Under the pieces are notes generated by a model. That model searched no databases, was not told where the DNA came from, and saw only the letters and a program-made list of their open reading frames with translations. Shown here piece after piece: positions 1 through 12,487 of a stretch of DNA of 64,000 nt. The position numbers were made by a program, and so were the translations under genes. Origin of the DNA: Tetrahymena elliotti 4EA (taxonomy: Eukaryota; Ciliophora; Oligohymenophorea; Hymenostomatida; Tetrahymenidae); NCBI GenBank assembly GCA_000231825.2, contig JH720319.1:62001-126000 (forward strand). The letters are read 5' to 3'. Position 1 is the stretch's first letter; each line of letters opens with the position of its first letter.

Positions 1-36
1 AACAAAAAATTATTAATTAGAACATAAAATTTAGGA

Positions 37-2238
37 ATGTCTTTTCTCAATAAATTCAAAAATAAAAAAGCTGAAGAATAAGTACCAGAAGGAGTGAAGG
101 TAGAGAACAGCTCTTTTGGTTAACCTTAAGCTGGTTACAATCCCGGCTTGGTCCAATAGAATATTAACAGTAGTAATAAAATAAAATGCTAAGTTTATTA
201 ATAATTAAATAATAAAAATTTATTATAAAACAGACTAATCCTCTTAATAGAATGGAAATCACAATAATAACAGCAATAAATAACAAACAGGATCATTAGC
301 TTAAACTTCAGGTAATATTATTTCGTCTGATTTATCAATTTTAAATTATTGTTTCTTTTTATAAAAGTTTGGAATGATGATTAACCAACCTAGTTAAATA
401 ATACTGCTCCAAAGTAAGCTAAGGGAAAACCTAATTTCATGCAAAAAAATGTACCCTAATAACAACCTGCTCCTGTATAGTAAGTGCAATAAACTACTTA
501 AGTATAAAAATCAGCACCTGCAGCATAGAGATAAGAAATAAACTTGAAAATAGATAATCCACCAGTTGCTAAAAAAATAAAATTTGAAATTAAAAATGAA
601 TTTGACTTATTAGATGACAATGATTTGAACTTTCCTGAATTGTAAATCTTTATTTTTGTCTTTTTAGGAGTTTGCTAATTTAATTTTATTCAAATTTATT
701 CATAGGGAATTCCAAAAGAAGCTTGTTAATGATATTGTTGCTCCTGGAGGTATTAGAATTAAGCAATAGGAAGATATATTAAGCGCATTTGCTGAAGACT
801 GTCAAGCTTTCCACCCTTGTGTTATTGGGTCACTACTTATAAACAAGTTTTTCTCAAACGAGTAAACTATAGTGAAACAAGTAAATAAATAAATAGTTAA
901 AGTTTAATCTATTTTTATTAAAGAATATTTCATTTTAAAAATTAGAGAGCAATTTATGCATCTGAAATTCTAGTTAAAAGACATCAAAAATTTTAAGAGT
1001 ATTTCAAAAGATAGCAATTTATGGTTTAAAAATCATAGTAATTCAATATTAGCGATAGTAAGTTTGCTTAATTATCCAACTAGCTTTTAGCTGTTGTTAG
1101 CAACCCTACTCTTGAGATAAAAGAGGTAATTATCTTGTTTAGAATTATCAAGATAAAAAAAGATTTTTTGAATTCAAACTTTGTCAAATTTATAAATTTC
1201 ACTTTGATTAATCTTATTTTTCTAAATTATAAATAGTAAGCTGATATCAATTTTAATTTCTCTTAAGGAAATGATTTAAGTAAGTTTAGTAAAAAGAACG
1301 AATAGTAATAATAAGCTCAATAATAGTCTGCAACCCAGTAAAGAAATAATTAGGCACCTAGTGTTAACTTAATAGATGATGATGTTAATGATCAAAATGG
1401 CATAGATTTACTTGCTGATTAGTAATAAACATAAACTAAATCTAAATCACTCTTCAATAATTTGAATAAAAAAAAAAATACTGAAAGTCAAGCTCCAGCT
1501 CCAGAAATTTAAAGTCAAGTTCCTTAAGTTTAGTAAATCTAATAATAGCCACAACCAACTCAAAGTACAAATGGAGAATCAAAAATGAAGCAGTTCTTAA
1601 AATTCAAATCTAAATAAAATAATGAGAATAATTAGAATAATTTAAATAAAGATGGTGGAGATCTTTTAAATTTAATTGATGACTAAATAGCTCCTAGCAA
1701 TGGTAAAAGTAATACAAGTAACAACCACTAAGACTTATCAAATAAGTTCTCCCTCTTAAATTTATATGGAAATGAAAAAGAAAGTTAAAACCATAATTAA
1801 ATTTATAATAACTACTAGTATCCAAATTAGAATATTAACCCTCCTTAATTTAATTAGTTTAACCCTCATATTCAACAAACTGGATTATATCCTCCTTAAT
1901 ACTCTTAGCCAGGTTTTAATGGATAAGTACCTTAATACCCATACTAAAATAATGGGTATCCATAATATCCTTAATAAGGATACTAACATTATGGTTAGTA
2001 GGTGTAGCCAAATATATATGGTTACAACAACTCTAGTGCACCATAAAATGGCTAAGGATTTAAAACAATTCACATGGATTTTACTGGATAAAATAGCATG
2101 CACTAAGATAAATAAATATTAGATCTCAACAATTTCAAAATTGATGAGAATACTCCTAATAAAAAAGATAGTTAAGCAGAAGCCTAGAAAAGCAAATAAT
2201 AAATAAACGAAGGTGCATTTGATTTTATTTCTCTTTGA
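37..2238 (+). CDS. Clathrin/AP-type adaptor-like protein with a tVHS/ENTH-like domain
   Basis: Six exons join to 613 residues; introns are 170-233, 312-367, 642-705, 881-945 and 1126-1236. After a Q/N-rich head comes a helical block (about residues 150-260) with the run FQKKLVNDIVAPGGIR, an acidic-cysteine helix (FAEDCQAFHP) and KQRAIYASEILVKRH. This resembles the tVHS domain of tepsin and plant MTV1 proteins (PGG-R followed by paired helices). The rest is Q/N/P-rich with short hydrophobic-acidic motifs (NLIDDD, DLLADQ, DLLNLIDD, C-terminal FDFISL) typical of clathrin-box and AP-ear ligands. A role in coated-vesicle formation is inferred from this layout. The family call is by eye and moderate; no N-terminal ENTH domain is visible. 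The ATG at 37 is the first in frame and follows AT-rich leader. Confidence 0.72.
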
Positions 2239-2862
2239 TAAAACTATTTATAAAATTTAATAGATCATAATAATTATTTTATTTTTTCATAGCTAGTTAT
2301 ATTTCTTTGTAGTTATAATAAACATTTATTTTAGTTCTTCTAAATCCTTTCTATTCTTTGTCATATGTATTTCATAACAAATTTAAAATTAATTTCAATA
2401 AAAGATTCTCTTTCTCTTTCAATTAAAACTTAATAAGGAATTTTTAATAGAAATATCTAATTAAAATAGTAAAATAAATAGTAAAATTTAAAAAAGCAAG
2501 ACAAGCCTTAATCTAGACCAAAAAAAGGAAAAGCGAAATAAATATCAAATAGGATTAATTACTCCTCTATTTCAAATTTAATTTTCTAAAAAGGGGTTTT
2601 ATTTCATAATTAATGAACTTTTCGATTTCTCTTAAATACTTTTTTTTATAAGATTTTCGAAAAACAAAAAATGATAATTTTAAGATTTTAAAGAAGCTAT
2701 TTGAATTATTTAAATGAATAAATAATTGAAATAATTGAAAGTATTTAATTTTAAATGAAAGGTAATATGTACAATAAAATAAACAAATATTTAAAATTGA
2801 TTTCAAAGATAATATTTACAATTTATATGATATAAATAGATGATATATTAATTTAGGAAAAA
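2239..2862. other. AT-rich spacer between convergent genes
   Basis: The 3' ends of the adaptor-like gene (+) and the cNBD-like gene (-) face each other here. Apart from short poly-A/T runs that could serve as 3' untranslated sequence I see no gene, repeat or structured RNA. Confidence 0.6.
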
Positions 2863-5800
2863 TCATATTATTAAGAGAACCCTTTTGCTAGGGGCTTATT
2901 ACGAACGAGGTTTTACTGAAACTGACCTGAGTTTATTTACGTTTCTCTTTTTTTCTTTGCTTTTTTAATTTGCAATAATTTATTTTAATTAGTTTAGTTG
3001 TTGGTATTCATTAAAATTTTCTTATTCAGATACAAGTTCTTTTGATAGCTGATGTATTTAATTTGGTTATAAATTAAAAGGTATTTTATTACATATTTCT
3101 ATCCCATTGGTTTGTTGTTCGCTCAATCTCCTTTTTGAGTTTTAAGTTTTTTTCTATTAAACTAACTTAGTTTGGTGAATATTCTAGAAACTATCATTTG
3201 AATTCATTTTTTAGCTATTTTTAATTTTTTCAATTTCATTTTGCTATTAATTATTTTGATAATTAAAAGAAATTTTTTGGTTTGAAGTATCTTAGATTTA
3301 AGAAGAAATTGAAGATCTTATAGCTGTAGTTCTTAAAATTTACTAACTCGTTATAGATGGGGTAAAAAAACTATTTTCATCTTTTATTTCTGCTTGTTTA
3401 TTCTTTTTTTGCGCAGCAAAGAATTCAGATGAATTTGGATTTATTTTAGAGCTAGATAAGCTATTTCTTGATAGCAGCTGATCTTCTTCACTAATAACTT
3501 AATAATAAGAAATTTCTTGCAAATTATTTGGAGTTTATTTACCACTCAGTATTTATTAATTATCATTTTAAAAAATAGGCTAAATAGGATGGTCATAATA
3601 ATAATCCATTTTTGTCATTATACTTCCTCTTGTGTATTTACTGCTACTACAACAGAAATTATTATCAGGTAGAATTCTCAGTATTTTTTTTGAATTTACT
3701 GTTTCATTATTGGTTGTATTTGTATTTATCTTCTCTGTTGCTTCATTAGGTTATTACTTTGATAAAAAAGAATTTTGCTTTTGTTACATTTTCATCATTT
3801 ATTCTTCCTGTCTGTCAATATCAGTTTTGAACTCTGTTTTTTTCTTTATTTTCAAATATTTTTCTAAAATGCTTCTTTCTCTCACATTTGAACGATGAAG
3901 CAAGTCATTAGATTTGTTTTATTACATGCTAAGTGAATTTTGTTAATGCGTGTATGGGTTTGTCCTACTTGATTTTTCTAGCTCTCTCATAGCCTACATA
4001 AAGTATCTTTTTTTATTTTTTGCCATTTATTCTGTAAATTGAAGACTGAGGGACTAGCAGATTGGATCATCTGTTTAGTTAAATATGTCAAACTTATTTT
4101 TAAGTCCAAGCTACTTTATTTGATTATTTTGAATGCTACTATCAATTGAAGATAAACCGATGCTTTACTTACTGCTTTCACATATACTTTAGTTTTTAGT
4201 AGAAGGAGGAAGTAAAATAGATCCAAGAGCTTAATCATTAGAACTAGATGAAGAGCTTCTATTAGCTGCACCATTAGGAGGTATCAAGGGATAGTTGAAA
4301 CCACTCTTGGAATTGTCCATGCTTAAACGACTAAAATTAATTCTTTCACTATAACTATTCCTCCTTCTTTGAAAAACTTACTGTAAAGGCTTTTAGGAGT
4401 AAAGCTAATAAAAATTGTTGGTATTTAGAGTTTTGTTATCTGCATATCCCTCAGATATTTTATTTTGTTGATATCTAGATAGGTGCTGATATTTATCTGA
4501 CTCATTGTAAATATTATTGTTTGCACTACCAAACACGTTTTATGAATTAAAAGATGAAATATCCTCTGTAGCTTATCTTCTCATAAAATTTAGCTTGACA
4601 TTTTCAGTTACCTTTTCTCTCTCTTCGTAAACTGTCTTCTAGTCAAGGACTAGCTTCTTTATCTTATTATAAGATTAGCTGTTTAATATTTTCAATTTTT
4701 TAAAGACCTATATATATTAAATAAATTTTTACTTTGATCGAGAAAATATTTTTACTTTAAATTTTTTGAAAAATATTTTCTGATATGAGAATGTCAATTA
4801 ATTTGAAAAAATTTTTTTACCTTTTTGCCATTAAATTGCAACAACCTAGTGTTTTTACTAGAAACCTTAGCAGAGTATAAATTGACAAGCTAGTTTTGGT
4901 TTTGGGACTCAGTTGAAAATTGAAAAAACTCACAAATGCCAAATAGTTCATCTTTTCCTATACGAGATAAAACTTATTCAGTGAGTTGTTGTTAATGGTT
5001 TATGGGTGATTAAGAGCAATTCTTGGAATTCAGTAAATATCCTCCAAAAGAGACAGATCTTTTATGAGATATACAGGTGGGTGCAATAACATTTTAGGTA
5101 TTTGATTGATTTAAGTTTGTGTCAGCCTATTATGTTTAAGTATACCCTTGTATAATTTAAACCTCTCCTTCTAAAATTAAATAGAAATATCTGCACTTTT
5201 AATTTTTTTGAAAGAGATATTCCCCTTACTGTGGAGAAATTATCTAACTTGAACTAGCAATTTCAAGGATATCAAATTGACTAAGAAGCTCGAAAAGTTC
5301 ATTTTATTTAATAATATTTATTATTTGTGAGTAGGAGTTTTTTATATCTTTCCAACGTTAAAGTTTAACTTGAACTTTTTCTAACTTTTTTGTTAAGTAA
5401 GATTTATTTATTCTAGCTAAATCGCATCTACTTTTAGTCACATATGTATAGCTTTAAGAGCTATTTTGATTCATGATCTCTAATCCTACTGCCTCTCCCC
5501 TTTTGAAAAACTAAATTTCAGGCTAATTAACAATTTATGATTTTTCAATGTTATTATATACATTCACTTTTGAAATGTTTCCATATAAAATAAAATAAAT
5601 ACACTATATTCCATAAACCTCATGTTCTTCATATAAGTTTTAATGAGAATCTACTTGCTCATATTCCATATTCTGTATTGCATCAAATGCAAATTCAACA
5701 CCAAAATCTCTTACTAAAAAAGAATAAAACTCAGTTCTCATGAACATACTGTGCAAAAATTAAAATTCTTCAAACTGTCTTCCACTTTTTTTCTTTAACA

Positions 5801-6103
5801 CATCTATAATAGCCTAATATACAAAAAATTTAAAGATATAGAAAGCATAATTTGCTGAAATGTTTGTGTAAAATATTTTCAGATGTGTTTAGACAATAAA
5901 ATTATATATTTAAATAGAATTTAATGAAAATAACTCTGATTTAGTTTGCTTTGGGTAAATATAAATTAGATATTTAATATTTATTATACCATTTAAGCTT
6001 AAAAATCCTCAAAAGGCAGCGCTTAAAGTTTATTGAAGCTCATTCTTTAAGAGCTTTCATCTTTTGATTTAAGAGTAAAGGACATCACTCTTCCTCTTCT
6101 CAT
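2863..6103 (-). CDS. Protein with two cyclic-nucleotide-binding-like domains
   Basis: Three exons join to 983 residues; introns are 5814-5989 and 4708-4820. The N-terminal half holds two beta-roll segments of the cNMP-binding fold. The first reads CIYFILYGNISKVNVYN then QFFKRGEAVGLEIM. The second reads PQQGEYLFQKNQ, YFYLILEGEVQII and GKDELFGICEFF, matching the family's P.G..lf..G, f.IL.G.v and G..FGE..ff strands. Neither shows the arginine-containing phosphate-binding cassette (FGE-A-RAA), so nucleotide binding is doubtful. The C-terminal 550 residues are Q/N/S-rich and basic without a known domain. Regulatory PKA subunits, CNG channels and PopEye proteins share the fold, but no channel or kinase part is present. 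Start is the first in-frame ATG; a second Met lies six codons on. Confidence 0.78.
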
Positions 6104-6897
6104 TTGATTTTGAGGTTGATCTTATGTAATCAATTTAGAATTGGATGGAAGATAAAAAGAGATTGGAGAGAAATAAAGAGCTTTTTGTTATAATATCAAT
6201 AATATGTAAGAAACAAAGGAGTTTAAAAATTAATTTGATTTGAAAATATTACCGTTTATATTTTTAATCATTCATCTTTCTAATAAAGAGATTGACATCA
6301 AAATATATCGATAGATTTTTATTTGAAATCTGATTAAATTTAAATAATAAAAATAATTTCCACCCTTTATCTTCAGACTTTCTATCAACCAAATAAATTC
6401 TTTTTTTAAAATGAATTTTTGTTAAATATATAAATGAATCATCTTTAGAAGCTTCTTATACCTAAAATGAGACTCTGTATTCTTTAATTTTCTTTCTTCT
6501 TATCATTTTATCAATTTATTGAGCATCTTTAGTTTTTTTTCAGATTCATGTAAGACTAAGGATTAGCAACCCCTTTATACAGTTTAAAAGTGAAAATATA
6601 AAGGTTGTCTCATAATAGAGAGGAAAAATTGAATTCTAACGATTTGGAGGGGGGTGTTTGTTTTATGATCTGATATTTTATGATAAATTAGATATTTGCT
6701 AAAATTGTTACCCTCCCTATATACATTATAATAGAAACACTTAGTCTTCTCAATTTTCAAATTATATATACTCAATATCAAACTTAGTCAATATAAAAAA
6801 ATTATATTCATTAAAAAAGAAAAATCTCAAAAAAAGAAAACACGCTCTCAATACTTTGAAAAATCATAGTCTTTGAATATTCAGTACTCACTCAGCT
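6104..6897. other. Divergent promoter region
   Basis: This stretch separates the starts of two divergent genes and must carry both promoters. It is AT-rich with T-runs and several short AT palindromes. I see no conserved element that I can name and no coding exon. Confidence 0.5.
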
Positions 6898-8223
6898 ATG
6901 TCACTACCTACATTACCTCATGATTTGAACTAAGACTTTTTAAGTTTTTTTTTACAAATTGCTTAGTATGAAACAGCCAATACATAAATTAAACAAGAAG
7001 AATTTAAGATTTAACCCTGTAGCACTCAGCCTGAAACCCTTTTGTTATCACAACAACCTCTACAACAGAACATTCTCTAAATATCTAATAATGAACTGTC
7101 TATCAAGTAAGAAGATGAAAAAGAAATCTAAAATAGAAACAAGAGCATCTCAGAAGGAAAAAAAGAAAATCAAAAATCTCAGTTAGATACCTAAGAAAAA
7201 CCAAAAGCCTTAGGCTTGAAAAAAAATATAATAAAACAATAAGAGAAACCTTAAAAAGCAGTTAATTAAAATTTTCCAGAAGAATAAAATAGGAGGTCTA
7301 GCAGAAATAAAAAAAAAACTATTGTTGCTGTAAAAAATTTTTGTGAAAATTAATTACCACAAAGAATGTTTGGATTAACAATGTCTCAATTAGAAGAATT
7401 TAAGTAATTGTTTGAAAAAAACACAAACAAATTTTTAATGTTTAGATTCGGTATATCAAGACATAGGCTATTCAAATTGAAAGAAGTATTCAATCTTGTT
7501 AAAGACCTCACATACATTTAAAAAACGATATAAAACAAAAATAAAAAAACAAAACCAAACAAAAAAACCTTAAAATAATCTGGAGAGATTGTAGAAAAAT
7601 TTGTAAATCTTGCTTCTTATCATGAAGAAGAAGAAGAATAATCACCATACTAATCACGATACTAAGATTTAGAAACATTAAGATAATTATACAACCTAGA
7701 AGATTCATAAACAAATAAAGAAACATAACCAAACAAAAAAATCTAAAAGTAATCTGGAGAGATTGAAGAAGAAGAAGATGAAGTAGATATTTAAATTGTA
7801 CCTGAAATTGAAGAAGTTGACTAAGAAAAAAATGAAAAATAAGATTTAGTTGGAAAAAAGACCAAAAAATAATCACCATCCTAAGACATAGAAACATTAA
7901 GAAAAATATTCAAGGAAAAAAATTCATTAACAAATAAAAAAACAAAGCCAAATAAAAAAACCTAAAAATAATCTGGAGAGATTGAAAAAGAAGAAGAAGA
8001 AGAAGATGAAGTTGACATTTAAGTTTAACCTGAAATTGAAATTGAGGAAGTTGACAGAGAAAAAAATGAAAAATAAGATTTAGTTGGAAAAAAGACCTAA
8101 AAATAATCACCATCCAAAGACAAAGAAAAATTAAGAAAAATTTTCAATGAAGAAAATTCTTAAACCGAAACCATCTTAAATAGATTGAGATCTTAGAAAT
8201 AAGCCTCATACAAATTTATTTGA
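6898..8223 (+). CDS. Orphan protein with three tandem acidic/basic repeats
   Basis: One intronless frame of 442 codons closes at TGA. The N-terminal 210 residues are Q/K-rich and include a more ordered segment, from PQRMFGLTMSQLEEFK to RFGISRHRLFKLKEVF, that I cannot place in a family. The rest is three copies of a unit of about 60-75 residues with the order NKKT-PNKK, QSGEIE, a Glu/Asp run, VDIQ, KQDLVGKKT, QSPS and ETLRKIF. Units lie at about 7540-7710, 7711-7929 and 7930-8163; units two and three are closest to each other. The alternation of basic and acidic stretches suggests a disordered, charge-patterned protein. No signal peptide or membrane segment. A decayed copy of the gene's 3' end follows in the spacer. 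Confidence 0.75.
7540..8163 (+). repeat. Three in-frame tandem repeats inside the orphan gene
   Basis: The repeated unit is about 170-235 bp. Each copy contains the same landmark order: aaaccaaacaaaaaaac-type start, then tctggagagatt, then a run of gaa/gaag codons, and except in unit one ggaaaaaagacc, then taatcaccatcc. Units two and three are near-identical over long stretches, which points to recent unequal exchange or slippage. Confidence 0.75.
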
Positions 8224-8611
8224 TAAATTTAAATTAAATTTACCAATAAAATAAACATTCAAAAAAATTATTAAAAAAATCCCAAATTATTTATTGAATT
8301 TTCATTATAATTCACTTGTTTATCACTAACTCTAGAAAGATTCATAAGGAAAAAACCCTAAAATAATCACCAAAATCCCTAAATTGTTAAAGCCCATCAA
8401 ACTAAGACTTTGAAAAATAAATAAAACACTCAACAAAAAAAATTAATAAACCTAAACTATCTTAAATAGATTAAGATCATAGAAATAAACCTCAAACAAA
8501 TTTGATAAATTTAAATTAAATTTATCAATAAAATAATCATTCAAAAAAATTATTAAAAAAATGCCAAATTATTTATTGAATTTTAATTGTATACCATGTT
8601 TATCACTGACT
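8095..8611 (+). repeat. Imperfect direct duplication of the gene 3' end and its flank
   Basis: Bases 8095-8333 (last codons, stop and 3' flank of the preceding gene) reappear at 8352-8611. The best-matched part is 8160-8330 against 8445-8605, where tcttaaatagatt, gataaatttaaattaaattt and caaattatttattgaatttt recur in the same order and spacing. The second copy has substitutions and small indels that break the reading frame, so it is not coding. Confidence 0.75.
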
Positions 8612-10427
8612 ATATATTAATATTCTACTTTATTATTAAAATATACTTAATATCTCTTTATTGTTTCTAATTCTTTGATTTTCTACTTTTTCATTAACAA
8701 ATTTAATTCAATTTTTAATCAAAATAAATGAAAAATTTCTTTTAATTGTAAATTAAAATGCTGAAAAATCCTATTACTACTATCTTATGTTAAAATGAAG
8801 AATAATTAACTTTTCAAAAGTTTTTTTCAGTTTTATGAGCCATTTTTTTTAAAACTTTATTTTTTTTAATAATAAATTTTAAATTAATCACCTCACCTTG
8901 AATAAAAAAAATTTAATCAAATAATTAAAAATTTACTTTTAAGAGATGAAATCTTCTATTGATAAAAATTTTTAAAAATTTTCCTCAAAAATTTATTTAT
9001 TCAATAAAAAATAAATTAATTTATTTTTAAATACTTACTCCAATTCGGTAAAATTATAAATATATATCTTTTCTTTCCTCATTTAGAAATTTTAAATATT
9101 TTTTATGAAAAAATCTATAAAATATTAAAAGGTATTTCATTATTTCATATTATAAACTATTTAGTAAATGATATATTAAAATTAAATAATCAAATTTTCT
9201 TTTTTATTTGTTTGAAATGAAGAAAAATTTTTTCAAATTTTGATCCAACAGCTAATAAATCATTTTAGTGAAAATTAAAAAGAAGATTTATTTATAGAAT
9301 TGGTTTAAAGAAGGTGTTATAGCTTGCATTGAATTTTAATATAACTTGATTATTGAATAGATATATTTTTTGGATATTTCAAAATGTTAACAAGAAAATT
9401 ACATTTTATAAAAGAATTAATATCATTCTCTCTAATTACTTAAAGTACTAAAGTAAAATTCAATACCTTTATATTATCAGATGCATGATATCATTTAATT
9501 TAATAAACAAACACATCAATTCATAATCTACCCTTGAATTTTAAAAAAATTGTTTGGTATTTTAATAAGAAAATATTTTTATTATTTTGTTCTTAAACTT
9601 AGTGTTCAGTTATGAGAGAATTTAAAACAGAAATAATGATGGAACAGAGTTTGAATAGCTTAATCGCATATACCTGTTGATTATAAAAGAATTTATTTTT
9701 TTTAGAAAGAGAGGAGTGAATGAGAGAAGGAGAGAAAGAAACAAGCAAAAAATTAAAGAAAATGTTAATTTTGCAGATTGAATACAAAAGATTAAAAGAT
9801 TTGTTAAATTATAAATAATTGGATTAATCACATGGAATCAAACTACATTTTTTGATAATTTAATGCAACTATAAAAGAAAATAAGTTGAGAGTGGAAATC
9901 AATTTGTAAAGCAATCAATCAATAAATAAATATTTATATTACAAGTAAAGGAAGAGGTGGGGTATTCCTAATTTATATTTGCTTCAATACATTCAATTAT
10001 TAATTTATTTATTAATTAAGCTCTCTTAAATTATTTGATTGATTTGTGCTTGCCTAAATGAATAATTTATTATGTATATTTAAATGCTTGTATTTTCGTT
10101 AATAATGCATTACTGCAATAATGGGGGCATAAGTCAAGTCAGCTTCATTCAATTTATAGAGTATCTTTTTCAAAAAGAATGCAAATCTCCATAATACTAA
10201 GAATGGAATAGCTTATTAATTTGTGTGAATTGTTCAGTCCTTTATTATTTTCTTTCTTTATTTATTTATTAGATCCTTAATTGAGAGATAGATAGAGAGA
10301 AAAAAATCAAGCAAAAAGAGGTAATAAAAGGAAAGCAAAATTGAATATATATCAATAATAATTAATCTTATTATAAGAAATCCAATCAATTTAATATAAG
10401 AAGAAGAATATAAAATTGAAGTAATAA
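8224..10427. other. Long AT-rich intergenic region
   Basis: Beyond the duplicated 3' segment at 8352-8611 I see no supported gene. The last 400 bp (about 10030-10427) are somewhat richer in G and C (gggggcataagtcaagtcag at about 10121) and are the likely promoter and leader of the lipase gene. Confidence 0.5.
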
Positions 10428-12437
10428 ATGTAAAAGATTTTCGCAATCTTCTGTATTGGTCTTTTGGCTTGCTCCATGACCACAGTTTCTGCCAGATCTT
10501 GCAAGGCTTTGGTCATTGCTGGTGGTGCTGATTTAGGTTCTTACGAAGCTGGTGTTATTTAAGGATTAGTTTAAGGCTATAATCAACTTGGTTAAGTCAG
10601 CGAAGTCCATTGGGATGTCATTTCAGGTACTTTTTTTTTGCTATTTCACTAAACTAATACTAGCACATCCATTATTGTTTTTTATTCTTATCGCCATCAG
10701 TTAATAATATAATTTTCGCAATCATGTTTTTTCATTGGGCAGCACTTTTTTTATTTTGGGTCTTTTATTTTGGTGCTTTAGATTCCTATCTATCTAAGGC
10801 GAATTACACCTTCAAATAAGCTTGCAAAACTTAAGTATCTTAAAATAAAATAAGAATTTTAAAACAATGTTGTTACAATTCCAAATTACTCAAATTTGGC
10901 CTAGTGACAAGAGACTGATAGATAAGTGATGAACATATATAAAAGCAATTTTTCAGAGATCACCAAGATTTGTTTTAAATGAATGTGCCATAAGAAAGTA
11001 TGCTCAGCTGTTCAGAATATTTAAAATAAAAGATTTGGGTATCTCAGTCCTAAATAGAATAAATAATTTACTAATTGGACAAACCTTCTCAAAAGTTATT
11101 TGTGATTAAAAAGCAAAATTAGATAATTAATTCCTCAAACAAAGCAAACTAAAATTAAATGATAAAAGAATAAATAAAAATACATCTTTTTACCATTTTA
11201 GTACCTGAAATTGAATTTATGAGAATATTATTTCATCATTTTTATTGATATTTTTACAGATTTAAAACACTAATTTAGGATGTTGAATTTTTTTAACTTT
11301 GTATTTAGATGATTGTTGATAATTATTTTTTTATTTAAATTAGGTGTCTCCGTTGGTGCTATCACTGCTGTTGGCTTAGGTTAATTCCCCAAGGAATAAA
11401 CCATTGAAATGGCTAATTGGGTTGTTAATTTATGGGAAAATATTTCAAAGTCTGATGTTTACAGCAATTATCTTGGTGGTCTCGTTCAAGGTTTACTCTT
11501 TGAAGAATCTCTCTTCAAGACTGATCCCTTGAGAGCTTTCTTAAAGAAAAACGTAACCAAAAAATAAACCAGAAAGCTTGTTATTGGTGTTACCAATGCC
11601 AACACTGGTAATTACGAAAGATACACTGAATCTTTGTCTTAATCTGACCTCATTGAAGCTGTTATGTGCTCTTCTGCTGTCCCCGGCTTCTTCCCTTATC
11701 AAATCTTCAAGGGTAACACTTACTTCGATGGTGGTGTTGTAAATAATTTTTTTGATTTAATTTTTATATGCTAAAATATACTCAATAATTAGGTCCGTGT
11801 TGCTGATGTTTCCGGTGCTATTGACAGATGCAAAGAACTTGTTGATGATGTTAGCTAAATCACCATTGACGTTATTTTGGTTACTGCTAAGAAATACGAC
11901 TAAGATGTTCCTGAAGATTTAAAACCCATTAAAGTTGGTACCCTCTCTGTAATTATTAAATTCAATTTTTTTAATAACAAAAATCAACAAATTTTATTCT
12001 TGAAAACGAATTTTAAATTTATCTTGTATTTCTTTAACAGCAAAAAATCAAGGACTACCACAATTCCAGAAGAGCTTTACTTGAAGCCTATGAAGCCTTC
12101 CCCTAAATTAACTGGAGACACATTATCAATCCTCAAACTAAATTACCCGATGCTGATTTCCCTTTCGTAATATTTTTATAGAAATTTTAAACTTAATTCT
12201 AACCATTTCAATGTTTAAAAGAATTTCAACCACAAATAATTACTTTAAATGATCGCCTAAGGTAAAGCTGAAGGTCTTGCTGCTGTTCAATAACACGTTG
12301 CCTATGAATCTGCTAGAAATGCTTCTAATGACGAAACTGATAACTTATCTTACTCTGCTAAGTTAGCTATTATGGATGCTTACGAAGCTGTTTTCGATAG
12401 ACACAACATTTCTTATAACAAAACTACTTCTGTTTGA
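10428..12437 (+). CDS. Secreted patatin-like phospholipase
   Basis: Five exons give 363 residues; introns are 10627-11343, 11739-11792, 11949-12040 and 12167-12221. The N-terminus is a signal peptide (MQKIFAIFCIGLLACS then TTVSA), so the enzyme is probably secreted or delivered to phagosomes/lysosomes. The patatin core follows: glycine-rich oxyanion loop GGADLGSYEAG, nucleophile elbow GVSVG (split by the first intron just before it) and the catalytic aspartate in FDGGV, giving the Ser-Asp dyad that hydrolyses acyl esters of glycerolipids. SSAVPGFFPY before the DGG is also typical. Codons here use more G and C than neighbouring genes, as in highly expressed ciliate genes. Length fits the single-domain family. 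The 717-bp first intron is unusually long and contains a coding-like block. Confidence 0.93.
10919..11248 (+). pseudogene. Coding-like block nested in the lipase intron
   Basis: Inside the first lipase intron an open frame of 109 codons runs from just after a TGA to another TGA. Its composition is like ciliate protein (FFRDHQDLFQMNVPQESM, EYLKQKIWVSQSQIEQI) and not like intron. Immediately upstream, another frame from about 10798 reads NNVVTIPNYSNLAQ and is then cut by TGA. Together they look like one older open frame broken by a frameshift and a stop. I cannot name a family. A decayed insertion (retrocopy or mobile-element fragment) or an alternative exon are both possible. Confidence 0.35.
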
Positions 12438-12459
12438 AATATCAAAAGATGAGATAATT

Positions 12460-12487
12460 CTCTAATAAAGTTTGCTTTATGGGAGAG
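12460..12487 (+). terminator. Stem-loop just after the lipase stop codon
   Basis: Starting 22 bp after the TGA, the sequence ctctaataaag, loop tttg, ctttatgggag can fold into a stem of about 11 bp with G-U and one mismatch. It would lie in the 3' untranslated region; a role in 3' processing or mRNA stability is only inferred. Confidence 0.3.
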
